Notes: generated by a model from the letters alone, not told the origin. A stretch of 5,700 nt of DNA from an uncultured Lachnospiraceae bacterium (GCA_947178465.1 CAMWYL010000220.1:1-5700), one strand, 5' to 3'; shown: positions 1 through 5,387, counted from the first letter of the stretch. Made by a program: numbers and translations.

Positions 1-307
1 GTACAATGGAATAAAGCGAATCGCGCCCGCCGAGCGAGGTCGTATGCATCGGTATTCCGATAACCGGCATCGGAAAAATCGCCGCACACATCCCCGGAAG
101 ATGCGCCGCCATCCCGGCTCCGGCAATAATCACCTTAAAGCCCTTCTCCTCCGCAGTCCTTGCATATTCAAAGAACACATCCGGCTCTCTGTGCGCCGAA
201 ATGATCTTCATCTCATAAGAGATCCCCAACTCCTCCAAAATGTCCGCTGCCTTCGCCATCACGGGCATATCCGAATCGGAACCCATCACAATACCAACCT
301 GTGCCAT
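1..307 (-). CDS. purE: PurE, N5-carboxyaminoimidazole ribonucleotide mutase (3' end cut off by window)
   Basis: PurE interconverts N5-CAIR and 4-carboxy-AIR in de novo purine synthesis in the cytoplasm. The visible 102 residues begin MAQVGIVMGSDSD and contain the family signatures: GSDSD at 9-13 (phosphate binding), SAHR at 37-40 (the conserved active-site histidine is H39), AGAGMAAHLPGM at 62-73, and the PxxGIPMHTTSLGGRDSLYSIV stretch at 81-102 that leads to the usual QMP motif just outside the window. The family is about 160-170 residues long, so roughly the last 60 are missing. The ATG at 305-307 is supported by an AGGAGG Shine-Dalgarno (plus-strand 315-320) seven bases upstream. It lies 89 bases after the aminopeptidase stop and has its own promoter, so it need not depend on that unit. 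Nothing in the visible part is unusual. Confidence 0.96.
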   Translation of the reverse strand, partial: MAQVGIVMGSDSDMPVMAKAADILEELGISYEMKIISAHREPDVFFEYARTAEEKGFKVIIAGAGMAAHLPGMCAAIFPMPVIGIPMHTTSLGGRDSLYSIV

Positions 308-348
308 TCCTTCTCCTCCTGAAATCCTGCAATCAAAAATCTATCTAC

Positions 349-377
349 AGTTTACCGATAATCCGTCCATACGTCAA
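349..377 (-). promoter_or_regulatory. Sigma-70-type promoter for purE
   Basis: Read on the minus strand, TTGACG (372-377) is separated by exactly 17 bases from TAAACT (349-354). These match 5/6 and 4/6 of the consensus hexamers. Transcription would start near 342, giving a purE leader of about 35 bases, too short for a purine riboswitch. The match is sequence-based only. Confidence 0.65.
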
Positions 378-396
378 CTTATTCTTTCAAAAATGC

Positions 397-2445
397 CTAT
401 GCATCCAAAGGCTTGTTAAGCTCTTCGGTACCCGCAAGCACAAAGCGCCCCTGTTCGATAATGGCATAGGAATTCCCGTTGTTATCATAAGCGATAATGG
501 AGCCAAGCTCGTCATACGGAATCGTAATGTCCGTATGGCATCCGAAATAGGCCTTGGACGGGTCTGTCTTACGCAGCAGCGACACCGAATTATCCTTCGC
601 CACGATTTCCCTGCCGTCCTCGTTGTAAACACGGATATCCTCGCTCCTTGAATAGCAGGTATCGCCGACCGCAAAGTGCGGACCGGTCTTCTCCGCTATC
701 AGGATTGGGAAGCGGTTTGCAATGTCATACTTGCGCGCAGCCATATAAGCCGTAGTGTTCGTACCAATGGCAAATTCCCCAAGCGGGAGCGTATCGTAGT
801 GATACATCACATTATTTTTGATATACTTTCTGTTCTCTTCCTCCTCCTCAAAATTCTTGCAGGTGTAATCCGTTATCTTACCGTCCGTAAACACGATTTC
901 CAGATTATGGTATTCCAACTCATTCAAAAATACGCGGCTTACATGCAGCCGGCCGTTCGTCCCCTCCAAGACGGGAGAGGTAAAGACCTCGCCAACCGGA
1001 ATATTGACGTCGGCAACACAATTCTCAAAGATTGCCTCCTTTTGCGGGTCCGTAATGGGATACAACCGAATCCGAAGGTCGGTCTTATTGCCGTTCATTC
1101 CCTTGACCTCCACATAATTCGCCTTATTAAACGTATCAATCATTGTCGCCTGTATCCGCTCATAAGTCGTATAGTCGAGCGTATTGAGCTTCACGGTCTC
1201 ATCAAAGATCTCCTCAAACTGCGCGCCGATATCCGGAACCGGAAATGCAATAATCGTAAAGCTGGTCTCTTCCTTCTTCATATATTCATTGTACAGCTCC
1301 GCTATCGCACCTTGAAGCTCCGCGGAAAGCTTCTGTTGCTCCTTTGTCAGAGCGCACGCCGTTTTCTTGGCCTCCGGCGCAAACGGCTCCTCGCCAAACA
1401 CCTCAATCACCGCCGGCCCCGCATATTTTCCCGCCTGCTCCTTATAGCTTATACATGCGGCGCGAAGTGCCTCCAATCTGCGGTTTACAAGCTTCTTGTC
1501 AAGGAAGAGCGCCATGTCCTCCTTATGGTCATAGTAATATTGACGATTGGTCGGCGCACCCTCAAATATAAATGTCGCCCGCAAGCCCAGCTTCTCAAAA
1601 TTGCGGACAGCCGCACGCACAATCCGCTCAAAGCCGATACGATACCGCACCGCCACGGTTGACTTTATACTGATATCCTTATTCCCCTTGACAAAGCCGA
1701 TGCGGTATCCCTCCGTATAGGTATCGGCAATCATTTGGATACGCTCCTCAGGCAGCGTGTTCAGGTAACGCGCCATCTTCTCCGTATCGGGTGAAACATA
1801 TGCCCCGTATCGGTACAGATAACGGAGATCCTCCAAATCGCTGTCCATCACGATGCTCCTCGCAATGCCATATTCCGGATCAACCATAGAGCGTATTCTA
1901 CGCTGCATCTCCAGCTCCGCATAATCGCTCTTAAACCAATAGAGCGTCTCACGAAGGTCACTCTCCTGCGGAACCGCGGCCTTCTCAGGAAGGTCAGACA
2001 AGGCCGCCTCCGTCTTTGCATAGGCGAATGCATTATAAATCTCCACAAACAGCTCCATGTAGATGACAAATTCTTCCATGCAGTCCTCGAACGCATAGGT
2101 AATCATTTGACGCAATCCCATATATAAATAGGAAAGCAGACTGCCAAAGCCCTCTCCGAGCTGTTCACAGGCATAATCCGGATTCGCGTAGCTCTTGGCA
2201 TAATCTTCCCCTAAAATATCCTCAAAAAGCACTCTGTTCTCCGCACGAAGCGTCTCCAAATCTGCCGCGTTCGCCGTTTGGTCAAAGAAACCGGCCTGAA
2301 CCTTCTTATAATCCTCCGTCAGCCGCATGATAAACGCCGCCATCCTCTGAAAATAATCCTTATAATTCTCGGATACCTCCTGCTGTGCCGCTATCGCTGC
2401 AATTCTCTCACAGGAAAGCTCATATCTCTCTGTCAAAACCGTCAT
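397..2445 (-). CDS. M29-family metallo-aminopeptidase, long form with about 280 extra N-terminal residues
   Basis: This protein of 682 residues has a C-terminal half that matches family M29 (AmpS/AmpT/aminopeptidase II type), cytosolic enzymes that remove N-terminal residues using two metal ions such as Co or Zn. The expected metal and catalytic residues are visible: E486 in IPVGEVFTSPV, E557 in LPLGEFAIGTN, H590 in TGPHFAVGD, Y598, and H637/D639 in CHTDI. Classical M29 enzymes are about 410 residues; the region before about residue 280 is extra. That part is largely helical and acidic in appearance, has no signal peptide, and its function is not evident. Residues 285-470 look like the normal M29 N-terminal domain. 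The ATG at 2443-2445 has a GGAGGTT ribosome binding site at 2451-2457, and the stop is TAG. It starts 13 bases after the DUF6142-like gene, so the two are probably co-transcribed. No hairpin terminator is seen after the stop. The family call is firm; the substrate range cannot be read from sequence. Confidence 0.9.
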   Translation of the reverse strand: MTVLTERYELSCERIAAIAAQQEVSENYKDYFQRMAAFIMRLTEDYKKVQAGFFDQTANAADLETLRAENRVLFEDILGEDYAKSYANPDYACEQLGEGFGSLLSYLYMGLRQMITYAFEDCMEEFVIYMELFVEIYNAFAYAKTEAALSDLPEKAAVPQESDLRETLYWFKSDYAELEMQRRIRSMVDPEYGIARSIVMDSDLEDLRYLYRYGAYVSPDTEKMARYLNTLPEERIQMIADTYTEGYRIGFVKGNKDISIKSTVAVRYRIGFERIVRAAVRNFEKLGLRATFIFEGAPTNRQYYYDHKEDMALFLDKKLVNRRLEALRAACISYKEQAGKYAGPAVIEVFGEEPFAPEAKKTACALTKEQQKLSAELQGAIAELYNEYMKKEETSFTIIAFPVPDIGAQFEEIFDETVKLNTLDYTTYERIQATMIDTFNKANYVEVKGMNGNKTDLRIRLYPITDPQKEAIFENCVADVNIPVGEVFTSPVLEGTNGRLHVSRVFLNELEYHNLEIVFTDGKITDYTCKNFEEEEENRKYIKNNVMYHYDTLPLGEFAIGTNTTAYMAARKYDIANRFPILIAEKTGPHFAVGDTCYSRSEDIRVYNEDGREIVAKDNSVSLLRKTDPSKAYFGCHTDITIPYDELGSIIAYDNNGNSYAIIEQGRFVLAGTEELNKPLDA

Positions 2446-2458
2446 AATCCAACCTCCA

Positions 2459-2782
2459 TTAATTGATACCCATATAAAGAATAAATCCGCCGGCCGCTAT
2501 CGCCAACGTGTTAAATACAATTCCCGCAACCGGAAAAAAACGGTATATATCCTGCTGCAAACTTGTCCGTATACCAAGCGCCAACCCGATTCCCGCATAA
2601 ATAACGGCCAACAATATCGCCGCACCATACTGCAGCTGAGCCGCACCCTTCCGCTGATAGGTGAAATACACTGCAACACATACAGAAGCCACCGCAATGA
2701 AGCCCAGAATAAAAGACATGATTCCCCATTTCGGGTTTTTCTTGTTTGTAAAAATGTATGCTTTATTGAAAATCTGATGCAT
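2459..2782 (-). CDS. Small integral membrane protein, DUF6142-like
   Basis: This 107-residue protein has a short basic N-terminal segment (FTNKKNPKWG at 11-20) followed by three likely membrane helices at about 20-41, 52-71 and 82-104. The NPKWGIMSFILGFIAV start, the YGAAILLAVIYAGIGLALG middle and the FPVAGIVFNTLA end match the pattern I associate with DUF6142, a family of unknown function common in Lachnospiraceae; this is from memory and unsearched. No catalytic motif is visible. The ATG at 2780-2782 has a modest AAAGGA site about ten bases upstream. It lies just after a terminator-like hairpin and 13 bases before the M29 aminopeptidase. I see no good promoter between hairpin and start, so expression may rely on readthrough. 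A function tied to the aminopeptidase is possible but rests on adjacency alone. Confidence 0.75.
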   Translation of the reverse strand: MHQIFNKAYIFTNKKNPKWGIMSFILGFIAVASVCVAVYFTYQRKGAAQLQYGAAILLAVIYAGIGLALGIRTSLQQDIYRFFPVAGIVFNTLAIAAGGFILYMGIN

Positions 2783-2815
2783 TACAAGTTCGTCCTTTCA
2801 CAGATAAAATCCCAC

Positions 2816-2885
2816 AAAAAATCTGTAACTATTCAAGGCCGCGCGCATTTCCTTATCTCCCTGCACGGCTCTGAATAGCTACAGA
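2816..2885 (-). terminator. Long hairpin with U-run, terminator-like; possibly a dispersed repeat
   Basis: On the minus strand, a 14-base arm (2885-2872) pairs fully with 2835-2822. An inner 7-base arm GCCGUGC (2869-2863) pairs with GCGCGGC (2844-2838). The two stems are joined by one G-U pair and one A-C mismatch, so 22 of 23 positions pair. The loop is 18 bases (AGGGAGAUAAGGAAAUGC) and six U residues follow at 2821-2816. It starts 14 bases after the stop of the 50-residue gene. Three positions pair as G-U on the minus strand but would be A-C mismatches on the plus strand, and the U-run lies only on the minus side; the functional RNA is therefore the minus strand. The stem is longer and the loop larger than in ordinary intrinsic terminators. 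Confidence 0.75.
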
Positions 2886-2898
2886 ATGCTTCTCTACA

Positions 2899-3051
2899 TC
2901 AGAATAAAAGCTTGGACTTTTCGGCTAAAAGTCTGCCTCCGCTAATCAGAAGCAGCACGCCGCCTGCCAAACCGGCAACAATTGAAATCACTCCGACCGT
3001 AATCGCCAATGCACCGCAACGCCCCATTGTCTTATACACCTTTTCTTCCAT
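2899..3051 (-). CDS. 50-residue single-helix membrane protein, unknown function
   Basis: This small gene encodes a protein beginning MEEKVYKTMGRCGALAITVG. A glycine-rich hydrophobic stretch at about 13-37 (AITVGVISIVAGLAGGVLLL) forms one, possibly a tight double, membrane segment and ends in a short basic tail (GGRLLAEKSKLLF). The ATG at 3049-3051 has a GAGGTG ribosome binding site six bases upstream, and the gene starts 25 bases after the pyrE stop, so it is very probably translated from the pyrE transcript. A terminator-like hairpin begins 14 bases after its TGA stop, making it the last gene of that transcript. I recall similar short proteins of this MEEKVxKTM type in Lachnospiraceae but know no function for them. 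The good start site, helix and tight operon position argue for a real gene. Confidence 0.72.
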   Translation of the reverse strand: MEEKVYKTMGRCGALAITVGVISIVAGLAGGVLLLISGGRLLAEKSKLLF

Positions 3052-3076
3052 CCAAACACCTCACTGTAAATATTTT

Positions 3077-3751
3077 CTATTTCGCACCATACTGTGCATA
3101 ATAGGCGTCCAACGCCGCCTTTACCGTATCATCAATGAGTATCCTTCCTCTGTGATTCCGATTATAAAGGTACGCGATCACTTCCTCCATCGTTACAATG
3201 GCACCTGTCTCAATACCGTATACCTCCCGGATTTCCGCCAACGCATTCTGTTGCGTCTTGCCCTTCTCCTGACGGTTCAGGCTTACCATCAGCCCGACAA
3301 CATCCACATTCGCCTGTCCTCTGAGAATGGGAAAGGTCTCCTCAATGGACTTTCCGGAGGTTGTCACATCCTCAATGATGACCACCTTGTCGCCGTCCTT
3401 CAGCTCACTGCCAAGCAGAATACCAACATCCCCGTGATCCTTTACTTCCTTTCTGTTGGAGCAATACTTGACCTCCTTGTCATACAGCTCACTGAAGGCC
3501 ATGACGGTTGCCACGGAAAGCGGGATACCCTTATACGCCGGCCCGAAGAGTATGTCAAAGTCCGTACCATAGTTATCATAGATTGCCTTCGCATAGAACT
3601 GTCCAAGTTTCCGAAGCTGAGCGCCGGTAACATATGCCCCCGCATTCATAAAGAAGGGGGATTTACGCCCGCTCTTTAGTGTAAATTCGCCAAACTTCAA
3701 TACATTGCTGTCTACCATAAATTCGATAAATTCCTGCTTGTACTGTTCCAT
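3077..3751 (-). CDS. pyrE: PyrE, orotate phosphoribosyltransferase
   Basis: PyrE joins orotate to PRPP to make orotidine 5'-monophosphate, the fifth step of UMP synthesis, in the cytoplasm. The 224 residues have the usual length and the key motifs: FTLKSGRKSPFF at 23-34 near the active site, FGPAYKGIPL at 69-78, the mobile catalytic loop YCSNRKEVKDHGDVG at 96-110 with K101, K104 and H106, and the PRPP-binding loop VVIIEDVTTSGKS at 123-135. The ATG at 3749-3751 has an AGGAGG site (3760-3765) eight bases upstream. It has its own promoter just after the ECF gene. The leader of under 40 bases leaves no room for a PyrR attenuator, so control, if any, would act at initiation. No other pyr gene is visible; the following gene is a 50-residue membrane protein on the same transcript. 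Confidence 0.97.
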   Translation of the reverse strand: MEQYKQEFIEFMVDSNVLKFGEFTLKSGRKSPFFMNAGAYVTGAQLRKLGQFYAKAIYDNYGTDFDILFGPAYKGIPLSVATVMAFSELYDKEVKYCSNRKEVKDHGDVGILLGSELKDGDKVVIIEDVTTSGKSIEETFPILRGQANVDVVGLMVSLNRQEKGKTQQNALAEIREVYGIETGAIVTMEEVIAYLYNRNHRGRILIDDTVKAALDAYYAQYGAK

Positions 3752-3795
3752 TCGTCAAACCTCCTGATTTCTGTCATAAAAGGATTTACCTATTT

Positions 3796-3824
3796 ATACT
3801 ACCATAAAAGCACAAAGTTATCAA
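3796..3824 (-). promoter_or_regulatory. Sigma-70-type promoter for pyrE
   Basis: On the minus strand, TTGATA (3819-3824) and TAGTAT (3796-3801) are 17 bases apart, each close to consensus. The predicted start is near 3789, about 38 bases before the pyrE ATG. The -35 hexamer begins six bases after the stop codon of the upstream ECF gene, so pyrE can be transcribed independently of the B12 unit. Confidence 0.7.
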
Positions 3825-3830
3825 TGAGTT

Positions 3831-4340
3831 TCAGAAGTTTCTTTCCGCAAGCCGCAGCACCGAAATCAGTGGCACAATCAGCATTCCGCAGAAGAAATTG
3901 CTTACCCCGTGAACATAGTCCCACGGCAGTCCCGCCACAATCCACGCAAGCATCCCCTGAAAGCTCAAGCCAAACAGGAGCGCCTGTGCAGGCGCGTACA
4001 GAGTCCCGAACAGGAAGCCGTGAGCGGCACAGACCGCCATATATACAAGCGGCCGCACCTTTTTGGGCATGTCCCGGGGCAAGAGCATGACAGCTCCCCA
4101 GAGAACCGTCCATACATACAAATACGGGATCCACCACGGCGCGAAGCCGCAGAAGATACCGTTTAAAATCACATAGGTGTAAATGGGATACAACGCCTTT
4201 TTCCGGTATACAACCGTAAAAGCGACAATAAAAGTTCCCAGAAGATGAATATTGGGTGCCGCCTCCATAATGATTTTGGAGGCATACATAATAGTGCCAA
4301 GCATTGCAAACACGGCCATCTCCCGCGTTGTAAGCTTCAT
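3831..4340 (-). CDS. ECF transporter S component, probably for cobalamin or a cobamide precursor
   Basis: This 169-residue, very hydrophobic protein has about six membrane helices (roughly 6-24, 32-46, 51-67, 70-88, 98-120, 128-163 with breaks). It matches the size and style of the substrate-binding S subunit of energy-coupling factor importers; the stretches MYASKIIMEAAPNIHLLG (18-35) and IPYLYVWTVLWGAVMLLP (71-88) fit S components I know from Clostridia. S subunits bind a vitamin and team up with a shared EcfA-EcfA'-EcfT module, which is not in this window. I chose the ATG at 4338-4340 because it falls one base after the upstream stop codon and has a GGTGGAG site; an ATG 21 bases further upstream would overlap the DUF4430 gene by 20 bases. 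The substrate is inferred from the upstream cobalamin riboswitch and transcobalamin-like lipoprotein, not from the protein itself. Confidence 0.85.
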   Translation of the reverse strand: MKLTTREMAVFAMLGTIMYASKIIMEAAPNIHLLGTFIVAFTVVYRKKALYPIYTYVILNGIFCGFAPWWIPYLYVWTVLWGAVMLLPRDMPKKVRPLVYMAVCAAHGFLFGTLYAPAQALLFGLSFQGMLAWIVAGLPWDYVHGVSNFFCGMLIVPLISVLRLAERNF

Positions 4341-4341
4341 C

Positions 4342-4815
4342 CTACTCCACCTTGAAGGCATAGTTTGCCCCCTCCGTCACTGTTGTCGCATCTACGCCGG
4401 AGGTCGCATATTCCCCATCGACGTAAAAAGCCCAATACACACCGTCCTTGTCATAGTCCGCAGTGATGCCGTTTACGGTCTTTACATACAGACCGTATTC
4501 GCTCTCATCTCCTGCAATCAGGTCAAGTTCCAGCAGGGCTTCCCCCACAGTCTCCTTATCGGTGTGAATCTCGAACTGCGTTTCCGTTCCGTCCTTATCC
4601 GTTACGGTAAACATGAATTTCGTGTTACCTGTTCCCAGAACGCTGCCATCTGCCTGTATGGCTCCGGTCTCTGTCTGAGCTGCCGAAGGCGTCTCATTTG
4701 CTTTGCTGCCATTACAACCGGTTGTAATCAGTGCCATAGCCACAATAAGCACCATACAAAGGATGCATGACGTTAATTTGTTCCTGCAATTGTTTTGCAT
4801 ACATTTGTTTTGCAT
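4342..4815 (-). CDS. Lipoprotein with transcobalamin-like DUF4430 domain, predicted cobamide-binding
   Basis: This 157-residue exported protein has a basic start, a hydrophobic stretch at 17-31, and a lipobox-like ITTGC with C34 as the likely lipidated cysteine (T at -3 is not the classic L/V/I). A low-complexity, Thr/Ala/Glu-rich linker (35-62) leads into a domain at about 66-157. Its end, VYWAFYVDGEYATSGVD (126-142) then TTVTEGANYAFKVE, matches DUF4430, the family related to the C-terminal domain of transcobalamin and intrinsic factor, which bind B12 in animals. It would sit outside the membrane and pass ligand to the S component encoded next. The riboswitch upstream supports B12 as ligand. 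The ATG at 4813-4815 has an AAGGAG site nine bases upstream. An in-frame ATG five codons later comes from a 15-base duplication and has no better site. DUF4430 also occurs in surface proteins unrelated to B12, so the ligand is inferred. Confidence 0.85.
   Translation of the reverse strand: MQNKCMQNNCRNKLTSCILCMVLIVAMALITTGCNGSKANETPSAAQTETGAIQADGSVLGTGNTKFMFTVTDKDGTETQFEIHTDKETVGEALLELDLIAGDESEYGLYVKTVNGITADYDKDGVYWAFYVDGEYATSGVDATTVTEGANYAFKVE
4786..4815 (-). repeat. 15-base tandem duplication covering the lipoprotein start codon
   Basis: Two adjacent 15-base units (4801-4815 and 4786-4800) match at 13 of 15 positions and encode MQNKC then MQNNC. The duplication gives two possible in-frame start codons; only the outer one is well placed after the ribosome binding site. 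Confidence 0.8.
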
Positions 4816-4902
4816 GTATTTTCTCTCCTTTGATTGTTATTTCCTCCGGATAACCGGCACTCGCGGTTTTGTTCTTTTGTTCATTCTATGGGAGGATTCG
4901 TT
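4816..4902 (-). promoter_or_regulatory. Leader between B12 aptamer and lipoprotein start, probable expression platform
   Basis: This 87-base stretch has no hairpin with a U-run, so transcription termination is unlikely and control is probably at translation. It holds CCGG-UUAU-CCGG (4857-4846), GGAGGA (4847-4842) and the true ribosome binding site AAGGAG (4830-4825). UCCUCC at 4896-4891 can pair over six bases with GGAGGA. UAUCCGGA at 4852-4845 repeats exactly the UAUCCGGA at 4913-4906 in the aptamer closing arm; because UCCGGA is self-complementary the two copies could pair and compete with the closing stem. Confidence 0.45.
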
Positions 4903-5064
4903 CTGTCCGGATATTTCGACTCGGCATTCCGCAGATCAGCCTTCTCGGAGCTGGCTCCAATGACGTTTCCCGAAGCTGTGGCCTTCGGTCAGATCGGCAG
5001 TATCACATGCCTTACGGCGACGGGCTCGTACAGGATTTGCACCTGTTTCCCCGAACAGTACAGC
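4903..5064 (-). ncRNA. Cobalamin (B12) riboswitch aptamer, compact and divergent
   Basis: Reading the minus strand, the RNA shows the conserved order of the cobalamin aptamer: GGGGAA (5052-5047), GGUGCAAAUCC (5043-5033) inside an ACAGG/CCUGU stem, and CCCGUCGCCGUAAGG (5024-5010), close to the usual CCCGCCACUGU. A central arm follows, closed by CUGCCGAUC (5000-4992) with GAUCUGCGG (4937-4929). It contains the hairpin CCGAAG-GCCACAG-CUUCGG (4988-4970) followed by GGAAA, a short GGAG/CUCC hairpin (4958-4947), and GAGAAGGC. The 3' end, GAGUCGAAAUAUCCGGACAG (4922-4903), is a poor match to the B12 box, but CCGGACAG pairs with CUGUUCGG (5058-5051) over eight bases and closes the structure. The promoter just upstream puts the RNA start almost on the aptamer, so there is no 5' arm beyond this. 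Cobalamin riboswitches normally lower expression of B12 uptake or synthesis genes when B12 is plentiful, which fits the transporter downstream. Confidence 0.85.
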
Positions 5065-5068
5065 TTTT

Positions 5069-5097
5069 ATCATAATCTTTTAAAGAGAAACGGTCAA
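5069..5097 (-). promoter_or_regulatory. Sigma-70-type promoter for the riboswitch, lipoprotein and ECF unit
   Basis: On the minus strand, TTGACC (5092-5097) and TATGAT (5069-5074) are each 5/6 to consensus and 17 bases apart. The predicted start is near 5064-5061, at most about a dozen bases before the first aptamer stem, which independently supports the strand and extent of the riboswitch. Confidence 0.8.
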
Positions 5098-5218
5098 GAG
5101 GGTATGGAGGGGTTTTGTCGGGTTTTGCTGATTTTGCAGCCTGTATCCCAGCTATACAACCGATTCCCGTCTCTTCCGGAAGCACTCATGAAAACACGCA
5201 AATTTTTCTAAAAAATTC
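5098..5218. other. Divergent intergenic region between the B12 unit and tRNA-Ala
   Basis: I see no gene here. It holds small symmetric elements: TGTAT-CCCAGCT-ATACA (5143-5159), the perfect 10-base palindrome CTTCCGGAAG (5173-5182), and two copies of GGGTTTTG about ten bases apart near 5113-5127. Any of these could be an operator, but all are short enough to be chance. The A/T-rich tract 5200-5217 sits where an UP element for the tRNA promoter would be. Confidence 0.35.
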
Positions 5219-5246
5219 TTGCTTTTCTTCGTTTTTCCGGTATACT
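5219..5246 (+). promoter_or_regulatory. Promoter for tRNA-Ala
   Basis: TTGCTT (5219-5224) and TATACT (5241-5246) are 16 bases apart, preceded by an A/T-rich tract (5200-5217) of the kind that boosts stable-RNA promoters. The start would fall near 5252, leaving a leader of only a few bases before the tRNA. Confidence 0.6.
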
Positions 5247-5255
5247 TATGCCTAT

Positions 5256-5328
5256 GGGGTATTAGCGCAGTTGGGAGCGCGCAACATTCGCATTGTTGAG
5301 GCCACGGGTTCGAATCCCGTATACTCCA
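5256..5328 (+). tRNA. tRNA-Ala, anticodon CGC
   Basis: The 73 bases fold into a complete cloverleaf. The acceptor GGGGTAT (5256-5262) pairs with ATACTCC (5321-5327), the D arm is GCGC/GCGC (5265-5268 and 5277-5280), the anticodon stem CAACA/TGTTG encloses the loop TTCGCAT with CGC at 5289-5291, and the T arm ACGGG-TTCGAAT-CCCGT lies at 5304-5320. The third acceptor pair is G-U, the main identity element of alanine tRNAs, which confirms the assignment and means it reads GCG codons. The discriminator base is A. CCA is not encoded (TTA follows), so it must be added by the CCA-adding enzyme. Confidence 0.97.
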
Positions 5329-5338
5329 TTATTTTTTT
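5329..5338 (+). terminator. T-run after tRNA-Ala
   Basis: A run of seven T residues (5332-5338) follows the tRNA closely. There is no separate hairpin; the folded tRNA stem itself might serve. Termination is therefore uncertain, and readthrough into the gene at 5388 is possible. Confidence 0.35.
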
Positions 5339-5387
5339 GCTTTTCAAAATCCGTCATGAACCGATTGTTATTTTGTGAGGTACACAT

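Noticed and set aside
308..396. Purine riboswitch or terminator between the aminopeptidase and purE
   Set aside because: No purine aptamer motifs or stable hairpin are present; the purE promoter leaves only about 35 bases of leader.
676..1662. Long plus-strand reading frame (328 codons) opposite the aminopeptidase
   Set aside because: It is an antisense shadow of the M29 gene, with a basic, low-complexity translation, no ribosome binding site and no family resemblance.
2912..3679. Plus-strand reading frame of 255 codons opposite pyrE and the 50-residue gene
   Set aside because: The minus strand carries unmistakable PyrE motifs; the plus-strand product resembles nothing and has no ribosome binding site.
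3752..3795. PyrR-type attenuator before pyrE
   Set aside because: The leader is under 40 bases, with no terminator or antiterminator hairpins.
4252..5378. Several plus-strand reading frames over the lipoprotein, riboswitch and tRNA
   Set aside because: They overlap a well-supported minus-strand gene, a structured RNA or the tRNA, and lack credible starts.
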